The notes under the pieces are model-generated. The model had not been told where the DNA came from. It searched no databases and saw only the letters and a program-made list of their open reading frames with translations. Made by a program: the position numbers and the translations under genes. A stretch of DNA of 64,000 nucleotides from Adiantum capillus-veneris (Eukaryota > Streptophyta > Polypodiopsida > Polypodiales > Pteridaceae). The stretch lies in contig CM043965.1 in assembly GCA_014529385.2 (NCBI GenBank), positions 66,893,690 to 66,957,689 on the forward strand, given 5' to 3'. Below are positions 45,201 through 55,154 of the stretch, in pieces; within the stretch, counting starts at the first letter, position 1; every line of letters starts with the position of its first letter.

Positions 45201-46917
45201 AGCTATGACTACTTCAGTGTTAAATAAAATTTTGGTCAAAAGGTAGGTTTTGCATAGCCACTTTAGTCCTTCCGTATGCTCACATATAGGAGACAACTTG
45301 ATAGTCACCCATCTAAGTTATATGAGGGTTAGTAGCAAGAGAGTGCTCCCTAATCACCAATGGAGTAGCATCAAGCTATGGTGGATGGAGCCTTAGCTTA
45401 ACCATGGTGTTAGGGTTATATTAAAGCAATTAGGATTAGGATTAGGCTATGCCAAGGGCAAGAGCATTAGGGTAGAGTATAAACACAAATGATAGAACTC
45501 AAAAGTGAAAATGATTCATTAGAGAATAGCCTCTTGAAAAGGCTATGTGCTTTACAATAATTGGATAGAGAGGTTGCACCCTCTTTCTATTGGACCATCT
45601 CATATTCTATCCATACTATTGTCTAAGAGGCTTTCCCATCTGGTGGCACAAGCGTGGGCTTATCCTAACAATCATCCCCTTAAGCCAAGCTTGGGAAAAA
45701 ATACAAAGGTTTATTTTTTGTCATAAAATACTCCTAGTTTTATAGGATTCAACTACATTAATTCAACACAATGACTCAATATGATTCATCATCATGGTTC
45801 AATGCCTCATGATTCAGCATAGCGGTTCTCTTCTAGATTCATCGCTATGGTTCACAAGTGAGACTTAAGATAAGTTTTCAAATGTCTTAGGGTATTACAT
45901 CATTAATGTCATGGGTTTTTAATTCATTAATGAAGAGGGTTGTTGATTTTTTCCCCTTCATTGTTGATCTTTGTCTTCATGTTTTCATGTTGATGTAGAT
46001 CTTCTTCATTGAGGTGGTTTGTCCAAAATTTCAAGTACACTGCCTTCATGCCCAATGCCATAAAGTACACATACATATCATGTGTGATGACTCTTTGTGT
46101 GTGTGCTCATGATGATGGGCGGTCTTACCATACATGCATCATGTAGACAGTGTCTATAAACCTATGTGTGCATAGTGCTTTTGTGCACGACTATTACATA
46201 CAGTTCTAGATGTTGCTAAGAAGCCTTCTTAATAGAGATGGAGGCACTTGATGTTTGAATGGCTTCAAGGACCTTGTAATCTGTGTCAAGAAAGGGAAAA
46301 TGAGCTCATGGGAACATATTTCAACAAGATTTATAAGTGGTGGTTGGGTGCCACAAACAAAGTTGAAGGTTGTGCGAGCGGCAGAAAATATACGATGAAG
46401 ATTTTGTCGTTGGTAGAGAAGTGAGTGGCATGTTTGCTTGGGAGGTCGACCACATGTATTGAAGATTTTGGCAATAGTGCAGACAAAGCAGTAGGTTTGG
46501 AGGAGCGATTTTTATAGGTATAGGTTAGGTATATGTTTTCAACGAGTTGCGATAAGGTTGAATGGTAGAATCAATGTTTTGGGCTAGTGTGTGTGATGTT
46601 GGTAGCGGTGTTGATGGTATGGCGAGGGTGTTTCACATACTTGAGAGTAGGCAAAGCACGCACATGAGCAAATGAGAAAGGCAAGCACGTAATCTTCGAG
46701 GCACTGGAAAATCCATGAGCAACAAGCACACTACAGGTGGTGACACGAGCAATAGCACAGTCAATTGCATACTAGGCAATTTTGACACGTGTATGGTGGA
46801 CCTTGGTGGTGAAGTGCTGACTCTGAATGATGACGAGGATGGTGGGGATGACAGCTAGATTCAACTCAAATAAGCTATTGTTTTAATTTTTGGGGTTGGC
46901 TCCGACCACAAATAGTA

Positions 46918-46980
<63 letters not shown>

Positions 46981-47305
46981 TCACGCACACCTAAAAATAA
47001 ATGGTAATTAAAAGAAGCTAATGGTCATATTTTTTTTGAAATTGAGCAGCCCACAACAAGCTAAAAACGCAGGGATTTTGAGAGCTCAATTAGATGTCTA
47101 AATGATGTGCAAATTTGATGCTTGAAGACTTTACAAAAAGGGGTCACGAAGCGCTTCACACACACAAAAATTGCACAAGGTAATGGTCACTTAAATTGGA
47201 GCTATGATACGACAAAGTAGGCTGAAATTAAAAAATTGCACACTCATTAGAAAAATTACATAGACAGATTGCTACTAATCATGTGCTCTTCTCATAGACC
47301 TAGGT
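45201..47305. other. non-coding stretch, nothing recognised
   Basis: Only short reading frames. It contains a (CT)n(CA)n microsatellite at 46919-46979 and a few TTAGGA/TTAGGG-like repeats near 45410-45450 that are too short to be telomeric. Confidence 0.55.
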
Positions 47306-47601
47306 TGTTAACCCTCACGGCTCACGGACACCCTATCACCTACGACAGACATTGTATTATTTACTTGGTAGAGTCAGGTATCGGGTTTGTCGGTCCAATA
47401 GGAAAAGGGTAAGAGTGATCCCCGATGAGAGGCGCACTCTAACTTGAACATTCAAGGGATTAGTTGGCTAAGCATGGGCACCCAAGTGTGAATGGGGCGA
47501 GCTCATATAAAAGTCAACTAAACCTAAAATTCACTCATTCTCTCATTTGTGCAATTGAAGAGTGCTCTTGCTCCATCTCCATCTTCTTCTTCTTCATCTC
47601 C

Positions 47602-47682
<81 letters not shown>

Positions 47683-47937
47683 AGAGAGAGAGAGAGTGTG
47701 CGATCGAGCATTGCGGCGGCACGATGGTGGCGAGGCAGTTGAGCGCGGCGTAGCGGCGTCTCCCTCTTCTTTGCGGCGAGGAATCCTCCACGATAGGAAG
47801 CGTAGAGCGTTGAGTGACACACCAACGCCATCTTTGAGCTTACTAGTTTAGGCTTGTTGTGTGCTTGGAGCCATTTGTGGCTCGCACACAGTGTATCGGT
47901 AAGTTCCTTGCATTGACACGTGCGACATACGCTCACA
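47306..47937 (+). repeat. 5' LTR of gypsy element C (632 bp)
   Basis: Begins TGTTAACCCTCACGG and ends GCTCACA. Same family as 29124-29709 and 16905-17312. It contains a (GT)n tract of about 75 bp (47603-47678) then (GA)n. The other copies have the same compound tract at the same place, so the microsatellite belongs to the LTR. Confidence 0.9.
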
Positions 47938-47941
47938 TTTT

Positions 47942-47959
47942 TGGCGCCGCTGCCGGGGA
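47942..47959 (+). promoter_or_regulatory. primer-binding site of gypsy C
   Basis: TGGCGCCGCTGCCGGGGA, 4 nt after the LTR, one mismatch from the tRNA-Asp type site. Confidence 0.85.
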
Positions 47960-48700
47960 ATGCCATACACTAAGCTTGAATGGCACTCTGTGCTTCTTTT
48001 GTGGTGCAATTTCAATTGTAGGAAGGGTAGGGAAGGAAGGTGTGTGTGTTGAGAAGAAGGATTTTGGGTTGCTACTGTGTACTTCTTTGTTAATGAAGTT
48101 TTGAAAGGTTACTGTGTTTTCTCTGTGTAAGGTATTAATATTAAGGTTGTTAGTTCTGTGTAATGCAAAGTACAGTTAGTAGGAAGTAGATATGTGAGAG
48201 CTAATGAAGTGTGTTAGTGTGTAACAGTAGGTGTATTAGTTGTAAGTAGATAGGTAGAGTGTGTGTGCTCGTGCGCAGGCTGCGGCGACCTTATCTTTTT
48301 TTTTTTTTAAAATAAAAAAAATAAAAAATTTAAAAAATTTAAAGGTAGGACCGGGATCGGGAATATCTCCTAGACCCAAGCCCAAGCTCAGGCTCAGGCT
48401 CAGGCTTAGGCTCAGGCCTTAGTCGTCCTTTAAATTACGTATTGTAGCTTCACACGTAGCTAAAAATCAACTTTTTTGAGGACCAACGGAGCTTCAGGTG
48501 ACCGAACGTTGTGCTGTAAAGCACACCGTGACTCTCTGAGTGATACGCTCATTTCAAGATATCACACACTTTAATAAACAAAATCGATCATTCAAAAATA
48601 TTAAAAAACGTAAAAAAACACGAGTGAAAACGGACGCCTAAAAAAGTAAGCGGTTAACCTTCGAGGTTATTCACCGACGCTTATAGGGTGCCAAAGGCAC

Positions 48701-49144
48701 ATGCATCTGTGCTCTGGTCGTGTGCTAGAGATGGAGCAACTAGATAGAATTTCGACTTACGCGAGTTCTCAATATCCACCTACCTTAGGTTCCGGGCCCT
48801 CGACGGGGACCCAAGATAGTACAAACCAAGACCCGAACATAGCGGCTAGTGACTCTTCCTCTGACTATGACGTCATGGAGGGTTTCCTAATGCCTAATCC
48901 CGATAGCTCAAGCCAAGACATGCATGTCATGGGCCCGTGGTTTGGGCAGAGCATGCTTAGCCGCCTGAAGGAAACTTTTAGTAGAGCCACTCGCTCCGAA
49001 CATGGAGCTAATGATGTAAATGAGGGGGGTGGGGAAGTAAATTCTCCATTCATGACCAACGTAGACCCTATACCCTTAGAGAATGTGCACATGAATACTT
49101 CATTCACTGCACCTCTTGACTCTTCAGAGCTATTCCCCTTCGAG
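48701..49144 (+). pseudogene. gypsy C gag-like N-terminal frame, truncated by insertion
   Basis: Opens at ATG 48701 about 740 bp after the primer-binding site and reads 148 codons of Ser/Asp-rich, low-complexity sequence with no recognised domain. Its position and direction fit the start of gag. The frame is cut at 49144: the stop TGA at 49145-49147 is the first triplet of the inserted copia LTR. The leader before it holds an A/T block (48296-48343) and a short CAGGCT-type repeat (48374-48418). Confidence 0.6.
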
Positions 49145-49768
49145 TGAAGGAGTACGAGCGGAAGAGCGACACGAGAGAGAGTGCGAGAAGAAGAGCACGA
49201 CGATATGGTGAACTCTCTCTACTGTAATGTGTAGAGCATAGTGAGTTCTTATTAGGTTTTCACAAAAGAATATGTGTACATACCTGGCGGCCCGTCGACT
49301 TACCTGGGCGACCACATTGGGCTTTATACCCCAACAACCTCCCACTTAAAGTCCAATGTGGTACTTTAAGTGTGAGAGAAGCTACTATACAAGCTAATAT
49401 ACAAGAGATGTAGAGAAGTGATGTACTACCCTACACCTAATTGCTTGCAAAAATGCGCAAAGCTCTCTGACGGAGGTCCTTTTGTAAGTAGATCAGCAGG
49501 ATTTTCTGTGGTGTGAACTTTGACAAGCTGAAGTTGCTTATCCTCGAGAATGTCCCTGATGAAATGATACTTCACATCCACATGCTTTGTTTTTGAGTGT
49601 TAAACTGGATTGCGAGCCAATTGTATAGCACTTTGACTATCACAATATAACACAGGTATCTCTTCTTTGATTCCCAAATCTGTTACTAGTCGATTAAGCC
49701 AAATTGATTTTTTGCATGCCTCTGATGCTGCAACATATTCAGCCTCTGTAGTAGACTGAGTAACACAA
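49145..49768 (-). mobile_element. truncated copia element 2 (3' LTR and RNase H end)
   Basis: On the minus strand this matches the 3' end of copia 1. The LTR is 49145-49336 (192 bp), a polypurine tract precedes it, and the C-terminal RNase H sequence runs to 49768. It is cut there by the LTR of gypsy D at the point corresponding to TTACTCAATC in copia 1. The LTR differs from that of copia 1 at only about a dozen positions. The rest of the element should lie to the right of gypsy D, outside the window. Confidence 0.9.
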
Positions 49769-50706
49769 TGTTGAGCCAGCAGAGGATCACACCCACATTT
49801 TTGCTCACACTCATCATTTTGTAACGATTGATTGTAATAAATGTCTTTCCGACATTAATTTTGATTTGAGCCATTCATTAAGTAACGGGACTCAATTGAG
49901 TTTCCAGTTTGTAATCCCAAAGTAATTTCACTTGCTGATGTAATTAGTTAGAGATGTTCTCACCTCCAAGGCTGAGGTATATAAGCCAAATTTTTTGTAA
50001 CCTAAGGGGATTCGGATTATTAATCAAAGTGAGTTTTTGAGTGCCGTGACTGTGTCTGAGAGAGAGAGAGAGAGTGAGAGTCTTATCTACTTGCTACACG
50101 AGCTACGGAGCCGCCATTGGAGAAGCGACACCGCCATTGTGTTAGCAACGGCGAGAGCTACGCACAGATACCAAGAGTGCGCGCTATCGGCTTCTATGTG
50201 TGGTAAGTTCCTACGAGCTTCGGTGTGAGTTTTCTTCCAACTCGTGTGTCGGAATGGAGCGTGCAGCATATCTATAGAACCACAACGAGTAGAGCTACAC
50301 ATTAGTACCATCGGGGTCAAGTTTCGGTCACCTGTATATTTCGGCCTGTCTTCATACGCGTTTACCGCACGGAGTGGTTATAGGTTGAGTTTGCAGTTCA
50401 AGTCTTTAGGGTGTTGTTCTTACCTAGTGTATAGACTTCCCCTTGAGTTTGAGATCGATTCAATGATTGTAGATCTTGTTTCGTATAGCATTCGTTCGTA
50501 GTACGGATTTCAGTCACTTGCGTATTTTAGAACTTAGATTTGATTTCCTTAGTAGTGATTGTCATTAGAAGGTCGAGTAGGTGATTTGACACCCACCTAG
50601 TTGTTTCCATGCGCCTGCGGGTCAAGCTCCGTCCTCGTCTGACAAATTCTGTTGTTGGTTGAGTTCTCGCTATTTAGCTTCCGCTAGCGGCGTAACCGCC
50701 TTAACA
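49769..50706 (+). repeat. 5' LTR of gypsy D (938 bp)
   Basis: TGTTGAGCC...CCTTAACA. A TATA-like box TATATAAG lies at 49978-49985, followed by a GA tract (50054-50072). The left edge is set exactly by the interrupted copia 2. The right edge is set by TG..CA ends and the primer-binding site 2 nt later. Confidence 0.88.
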
Positions 50707-50708
50707 TT

Positions 50709-50726
50709 TGGCGCCGCTGCTGGGGA
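50709..50726 (+). promoter_or_regulatory. primer-binding site of gypsy D
   Basis: TGGCGCCGCTGCTGGGGA, two mismatches from the tRNA-Asp type site. Confidence 0.83.
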
Positions 50727-51241
50727 CGAGAGCCCTAAGTAGGTGACCTTAGACTAATCCTACTAGGTGAGTCGTATAAACTACTTTGTATACTTTAGTT
50801 AGAAAAGATCTAGGAGTGGTGGACTCCGAAGATCTCGAGAGATACTAGGAAGTGGGGTATTCCTGGGTCTTCCGTGTTGATAGTATTTTTAGTTTAGCTT
50901 AGATTTGTTTGTTGTTTTGTTGGTGTTGAGTAGTTGTTGATAGAAGAAGAATTTGCTAGTCCGTGAGTGGCAGTGGATCTCTTTAAAATCACAATTACCA
51001 AACCCATTTTATGATTATGAATAGCTTAGGTAGGACTTCATTTGATCCTGATCTAAAGCTAGTAATCATTGGAGTATTTCGTTGATATGGGTGATTGCAT
51101 GTTAGATCACTAAACCGTCGAGTTAGTAGTGAAACTTGCAATAAACAAAAGTCAGAGAAATTTTCTGTGTATCTGGGAGTTGTTGAGCACTTGAGAAAGC
51201 TTTAGGAAGGATTCTGTGCCAAAAACCTGGAAATCTGCAAC

Positions 51242-51962
51242 TTTAGACATCATACGCGTATGATGTCTAAATGACCAAACAGAGACCAAAACATAAATTT
51301 TGAGTTTACCAGAGTGTTCAAAAGGGGGTTATACCCTAATTTCAACTTAAAACAAGAGCATTAACACTCAAAGAAACCCAAAAAGACAAGCCAGAGTCCA
51401 AGAAACGCAAAGAATAGGAAATTTTGGATTCAGATCTTGTTTTTACATTCAAACCTGACAAAAACACTTGAAACTCAATTATAAACATTGGAGAAGGCTT
51501 AAAACCAAGAATAGTCAAAATCTGGGACAAAAGACATCATACGCGTGTAATGTCTTTTAGCACATCCACTGCTTATTTTTGATATCTGACCTGACAAGAT
51601 TGTTACAAACACTGTAGAAAGCATAAATATCAAGTCTTGACCCAAATTGATGAAAAAGACATCATACGCGTATGATGTCTTTGACCTAATTTTGGACATA
51701 TTTTGATACTTTGCCAACACAGATCCATTGTAATAGCTGTCTAGAGGTTATATTTCAAGTTTCATCCCATTTGGATCACAATTGACCCAAAACAAGTCAA
51801 AAGCGGAAAATTGCCAAGAAAAGCCTAAATTAGCCATAACTTGCTCAAACAGAGTTCAAACTGAATTTTGTGAGTGGACAGAGCATAAGGGGGCTACTGA
51901 GAGTAAGCATAACCAAAATAGTCCAAATCTGTGAAAAAAGACATCATACGCGTATAATGTCT
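51242..51962. repeat. palindrome array in the leader of gypsy D (4 copies)
   Basis: The core is AGACATCATACG followed by its inverse CGTATGATGTCT. Copies are at 51245-51268 (perfect, extending to a 30-bp palindrome at 51242-51271), 51532-51555 (two changes in the right arm), 51657-51680 (perfect, extended to 28 bp) and 51939-51962 (one change). Spacings are 287, 125 and 282 bp. The centre ACGCGT fits the CGCG-box type of plant CAMTA factors. Function unknown. Confidence 0.95.
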
Positions 51963-52126
51963 TTTTCAGCATAACTGCAACAAAATTCTCACTTGATGAA
52001 ACAGAAGTTGTCCAACTGACAAGATTAAACAATTGACCAAGTATCAATCAGTTTGGATCAATTCTGACCACAAAAACTTGGGAAAACAAATTGCCGAGAC
52101 GAAAAAGTTAAAGTCCTTTAGGGGAA

Positions 52127-54892
52127 TTGATGAATTTGAGATCGGGCAGGAATCTCCAGAATAACCAACCAAAACAAGGGGAACAAGCAAGTGTCATATT
52201 AACCGAGGGAAGTGTAAACCAAAGTTGGGTGCAACCATTAGAGCCGATTTTTGAAGAAAGTGTTTCTGATACTTCTTCGGAGAGATCTTACGAGATTTTC
52301 ACCGAACACTTGGAACACTTGAACCTGAACAACAGAGAAAATATGGCAGCAGGATCATCAAACTCTTTCGCCACAATGAAGCTATTGTTCATAAAATACC
52401 AGTACGACAATGAGCAAGGTGCCAAGATCTACAAAGATGGAATGGACCGCTATTGTGTAAAGATAGAAGATAGACCTAGTGAGTTCAAGGACTTAGTGCC
52501 TGTGAGCTATAGCGGAGATAGATATCTAGATGACGAGGGTACCATGTACTTGGTAGTCCTAAACCCTAACATTGTGGACAAGTGGGGATTGATGGGCACC
52601 AAAGCCAAAGTAGATGAAGAACCTGAGGAGAAAGCACCAATAATGAACTTCCCTGATGCGAGGTTCAGAAGAGAGAATGAAACTACAAGGATCAACATTG
52701 ATAACATCTATGTGGGGCTATACAAATATAATAATGGGGAGCAAGATCTCTATTATAGATGTGAAGAACCCTACACCAGAGAGTTAACGGACCAAAAAAG
52801 ACTTTATGTCTTTACCTACACAGAGGGATCGGAAGTGAAAATTGCCGCTTACGACAAGTATGGGAGGCAATACTCAACAATGGGCAAGAAAGAATTAGAA
52901 GGATATACATACTTTGGGGGACCACTACATCAGTATTATGTTACTTCTAGCTCACAAAGACCAGCACCAACAAATGGAGTGCAAAACCCAATGACAACAG
53001 GAGGACAAAGAATTCAGGTTGCTGACTCTTTCAGTCAACCTCAGTACTCGAAGCCCGGACCAATGGGATCATTACATTCCAGAGAGTCAATGGATACGAA
53101 TCGAGGTAGTGTAGTTCCAATCCCCACATATACCACTCCAGGTCCAAGGTTCGAAGCGGAACCATCACATTTACCTCCTAGTAGTAGACTCAGGGCAGGG
53201 GAACCGACAAGGGTAACCCATGAAGTCCATGATGCTAGAGAAAGCTTTAGCCGGGACACAGGAGCAATGAGATTGGTAGCAGACCATAGACGTATGAGAC
53301 CATCTCAAGTAGCCAATTGTATGCCAAAGAAATATGGTGGTTCAGGAGATCCGTATGCACATGTGTCACTCTTTAAGCAAGTCTTAAGAGCTGAGCAGAT
53401 AACAGATTTCCATACACAATACGAGGGATTTGGTCTTACTCTAGAAGGTACGGCATTGACATGGTTTCAACCACTGAACAGAGGGGGATTCCATGACATT
53501 GACCATTTGCTAAGAGAGTTTGCTGAGGAATTCTCAAAACGAGGGATTAAGCACAATACGGTCTCACAAATATATGCTTTTAAACAGAGAGAACACGAAA
53601 AAGTGAAGGAAGCTTCACTTCGCTTCAAACAATACATTGAGAGATGTCCAGTACGTGAACGACCACAAGATGACAGACTATCTGTTCTCTTTATTGAAGG
53701 ATTGAGAAACGACACTCTCAAGAAGGACTTGCACTTGAAAGCTTGTACAAGTTTCGAGCAAGTAACGAGAGAAGCATTGTACTTAGTGGATAACTATACG
53801 GTTTATGGAGAGGTGTCAGCGGATACAGATTTTGCATCCAGTAGCTCTTCCTCCGTAGTGAGCGAGACTACCACTAAAAAGAATATTCAAACAACAACCA
53901 TGCCAAATGTAGAGCAAATGATAGAAGATGCTCTAAAAAGGATGGCACCATACAAAAAACCATTGCCAAAACCACTGAAATGGTGTGCTATTGAACAAAA
54001 ATGGACAAACCATCCAACAGAGGAGTGCTATTACAACAAAGGGTATGTAAGGGAGCGTCAGTATGCACCTCCTGCTCAATTAGCACCACCTCAGGTACAT
54101 CCAGTACCTCGATACCCAACGGGAAATGTACCAGGACCTATGGGGATAGAAAGACCGCAACCGGTATTGGGACAACAACCACCTTTACTAGGAGCAAGAC
54201 CAGTGGGCATTAGATATGCACCAACCTTAGAGAATCAGGAAGAACAAGCCTTAGTGCCTGTTCAAGCCTATTATGAAGAATCTGGTGCACACATGTCTCC
54301 AACTGTGTATTACCCACCAGAAGAACCCAAACAACCAGAACCATGGGGCATGATTGGGAATGTTGGAACACCAACAGTTACAAGTGCTTCTGATGAAGAG
54401 AGATACAATTTGGACGCAAGAACATTGATGTTCATAGCTCATGGAGGGTTAACAGGACAAATACCACCCTATCCACAAAGGACGAATCAAGTGGGACCAA
54501 GACCAGCACTAGGACCCTATTACAAGTGTGGAGGTGACCATCTGATGAATGTTTGTCCACATACAAAAATCATTAGAATTAACGCTTATTGCACTGAGTG
54601 TGGGGTTACTCACTTCATTGAGGATTGTTCAAAGAATCCAAACAAAGTGCAAAAGACGACATTGAATATGCTAAAAACTATTCCTACCAGCAGTGGGTCC
54701 GAAAATGAAACTCTGATACCAACGCAAGTTGTTACTAGAGCTCAAGCTAAGAAAACCACTAGAGAACCTGAGAATGGAAAGTTAGCGACTGAAGTGGTTA
54801 GTCAAGGACCGCGGAGTCAGAGAAACACATGGAAAGCTAGAAAAGCACGCATGAAGTTGAGAAAAGAACGTGAAGACGCTATTCTAGCTTAG
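52127..54892 (+). CDS. gypsy D gag, 921 codons, with unrecognised N-terminal region
   Basis: Forms the virus-like particle of the element. The frame opens at ATG 52127 (a second Met follows) and is uninterrupted to TAG at 54890. Residues 1-75 are polar. Residues 85-290 form a Tyr-rich, folded-looking segment that I do not recognise. Residues 290-385 are Pro/Ser-rich. A Retrotrans_gag capsid region spans about 385-560 (MPKKYGGSGDPYAHVSLFKQ, then EGTALTWFQPL, then RFKQYIERCPV). Two C-terminal knuckles follow: YYKCGGDHLMNVC, whose first Cys is Tyr, and CTECGVTHFIEDC. Both have X3 rather than X4 before the His. A basic tail closes the protein. It is long for a gypsy gag. The intact frame contrasts with the damaged pol. 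Confidence 0.85.
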   Translation: MMNLRSGRNLQNNQPKQGEQASVILTEGSVNQSWVQPLEPIFEESVSDTSSERSYEIFTEHLEHLNLNNRENMAAGSSNSFATMKLLFIKYQYDNEQGAKIYKDGMDRYCVKIEDRPSEFKDLVPVSYSGDRYLDDEGTMYLVVLNPNIVDKWGLMGTKAKVDEEPEEKAPIMNFPDARFRRENETTRINIDNIYVGLYKYNNGEQDLYYRCEEPYTRELTDQKRLYVFTYTEGSEVKIAAYDKYGRQYSTMGKKELEGYTYFGGPLHQYYVTSSSQRPAPTNGVQNPMTTGGQRIQVADSFSQPQYSKPGPMGSLHSRESMDTNRGSVVPIPTYTTPGPRFEAEPSHLPPSSRLRAGEPTRVTHEVHDARESFSRDTGAMRLVADHRRMRPSQVANCMPKKYGGSGDPYAHVSLFKQVLRAEQITDFHTQYEGFGLTLEGTALTWFQPLNRGGFHDIDHLLREFAEEFSKRGIKHNTVSQIYAFKQREHEKVKEASLRFKQYIERCPVRERPQDDRLSVLFIEGLRNDTLKKDLHLKACTSFEQVTREALYLVDNYTVYGEVSADTDFASSSSSSVVSETTTKKNIQTTTMPNVEQMIEDALKRMAPYKKPLPKPLKWCAIEQKWTNHPTEECYYNKGYVRERQYAPPAQLAPPQVHPVPRYPTGNVPGPMGIERPQPVLGQQPPLLGARPVGIRYAPTLENQEEQALVPVQAYYEESGAHMSPTVYYPPEEPKQPEPWGMIGNVGTPTVTSASDEERYNLDARTLMFIAHGGLTGQIPPYPQRTNQVGPRPALGPYYKCGGDHLMNVCPHTKIIRINAYCTECGVTHFIEDCSKNPNKVQKTTLNMLKTIPTSSGSENETLIPTQVVTRAQAKKTTREPENGKLATEVVSQGPRSQRNTWKARKARMKLRKEREDAILA

Positions 54893-55154
54893 GAACTAAA
54901 GCGAACTAAAGATAGATTAGAAAAACTTGAGAGTCAAAACGGGAAACGAGAGATGAGCCCGGAAAGAACGAAACAAAAGAGTATCAAAGAAACAACCGAG
55001 CTTAAGCTCAGGGGGATAAGTGCTAGTCGACAAAGTACACGAACCATTGGACGCACTGATGAGAGCTTACGAAGCTAGGTTAAAGAACAACCAAACACAA
55101 GAACAGAGGTGGATGACATACCCAAACGCGGAATTGGAAAAGTAGAGACTTGAA

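Noticed and set aside
45400-45455. Interstitial telomere-like repeats (TTAGGG/TTAGGA)
   Set aside because: Only a few degenerate units, not the plant TTTAGGG repeat.
47464-47966. Overlapping Cys-Val and Thr-His repeat frames around the GT tract
   Set aside because: They are produced by the microsatellite inside the LTR of gypsy C.
48374-48418. CAGGCT-type hexamer repeat as a regulatory array
   Set aside because: Only a few imperfect units in an untranslated leader; nothing supports a role.
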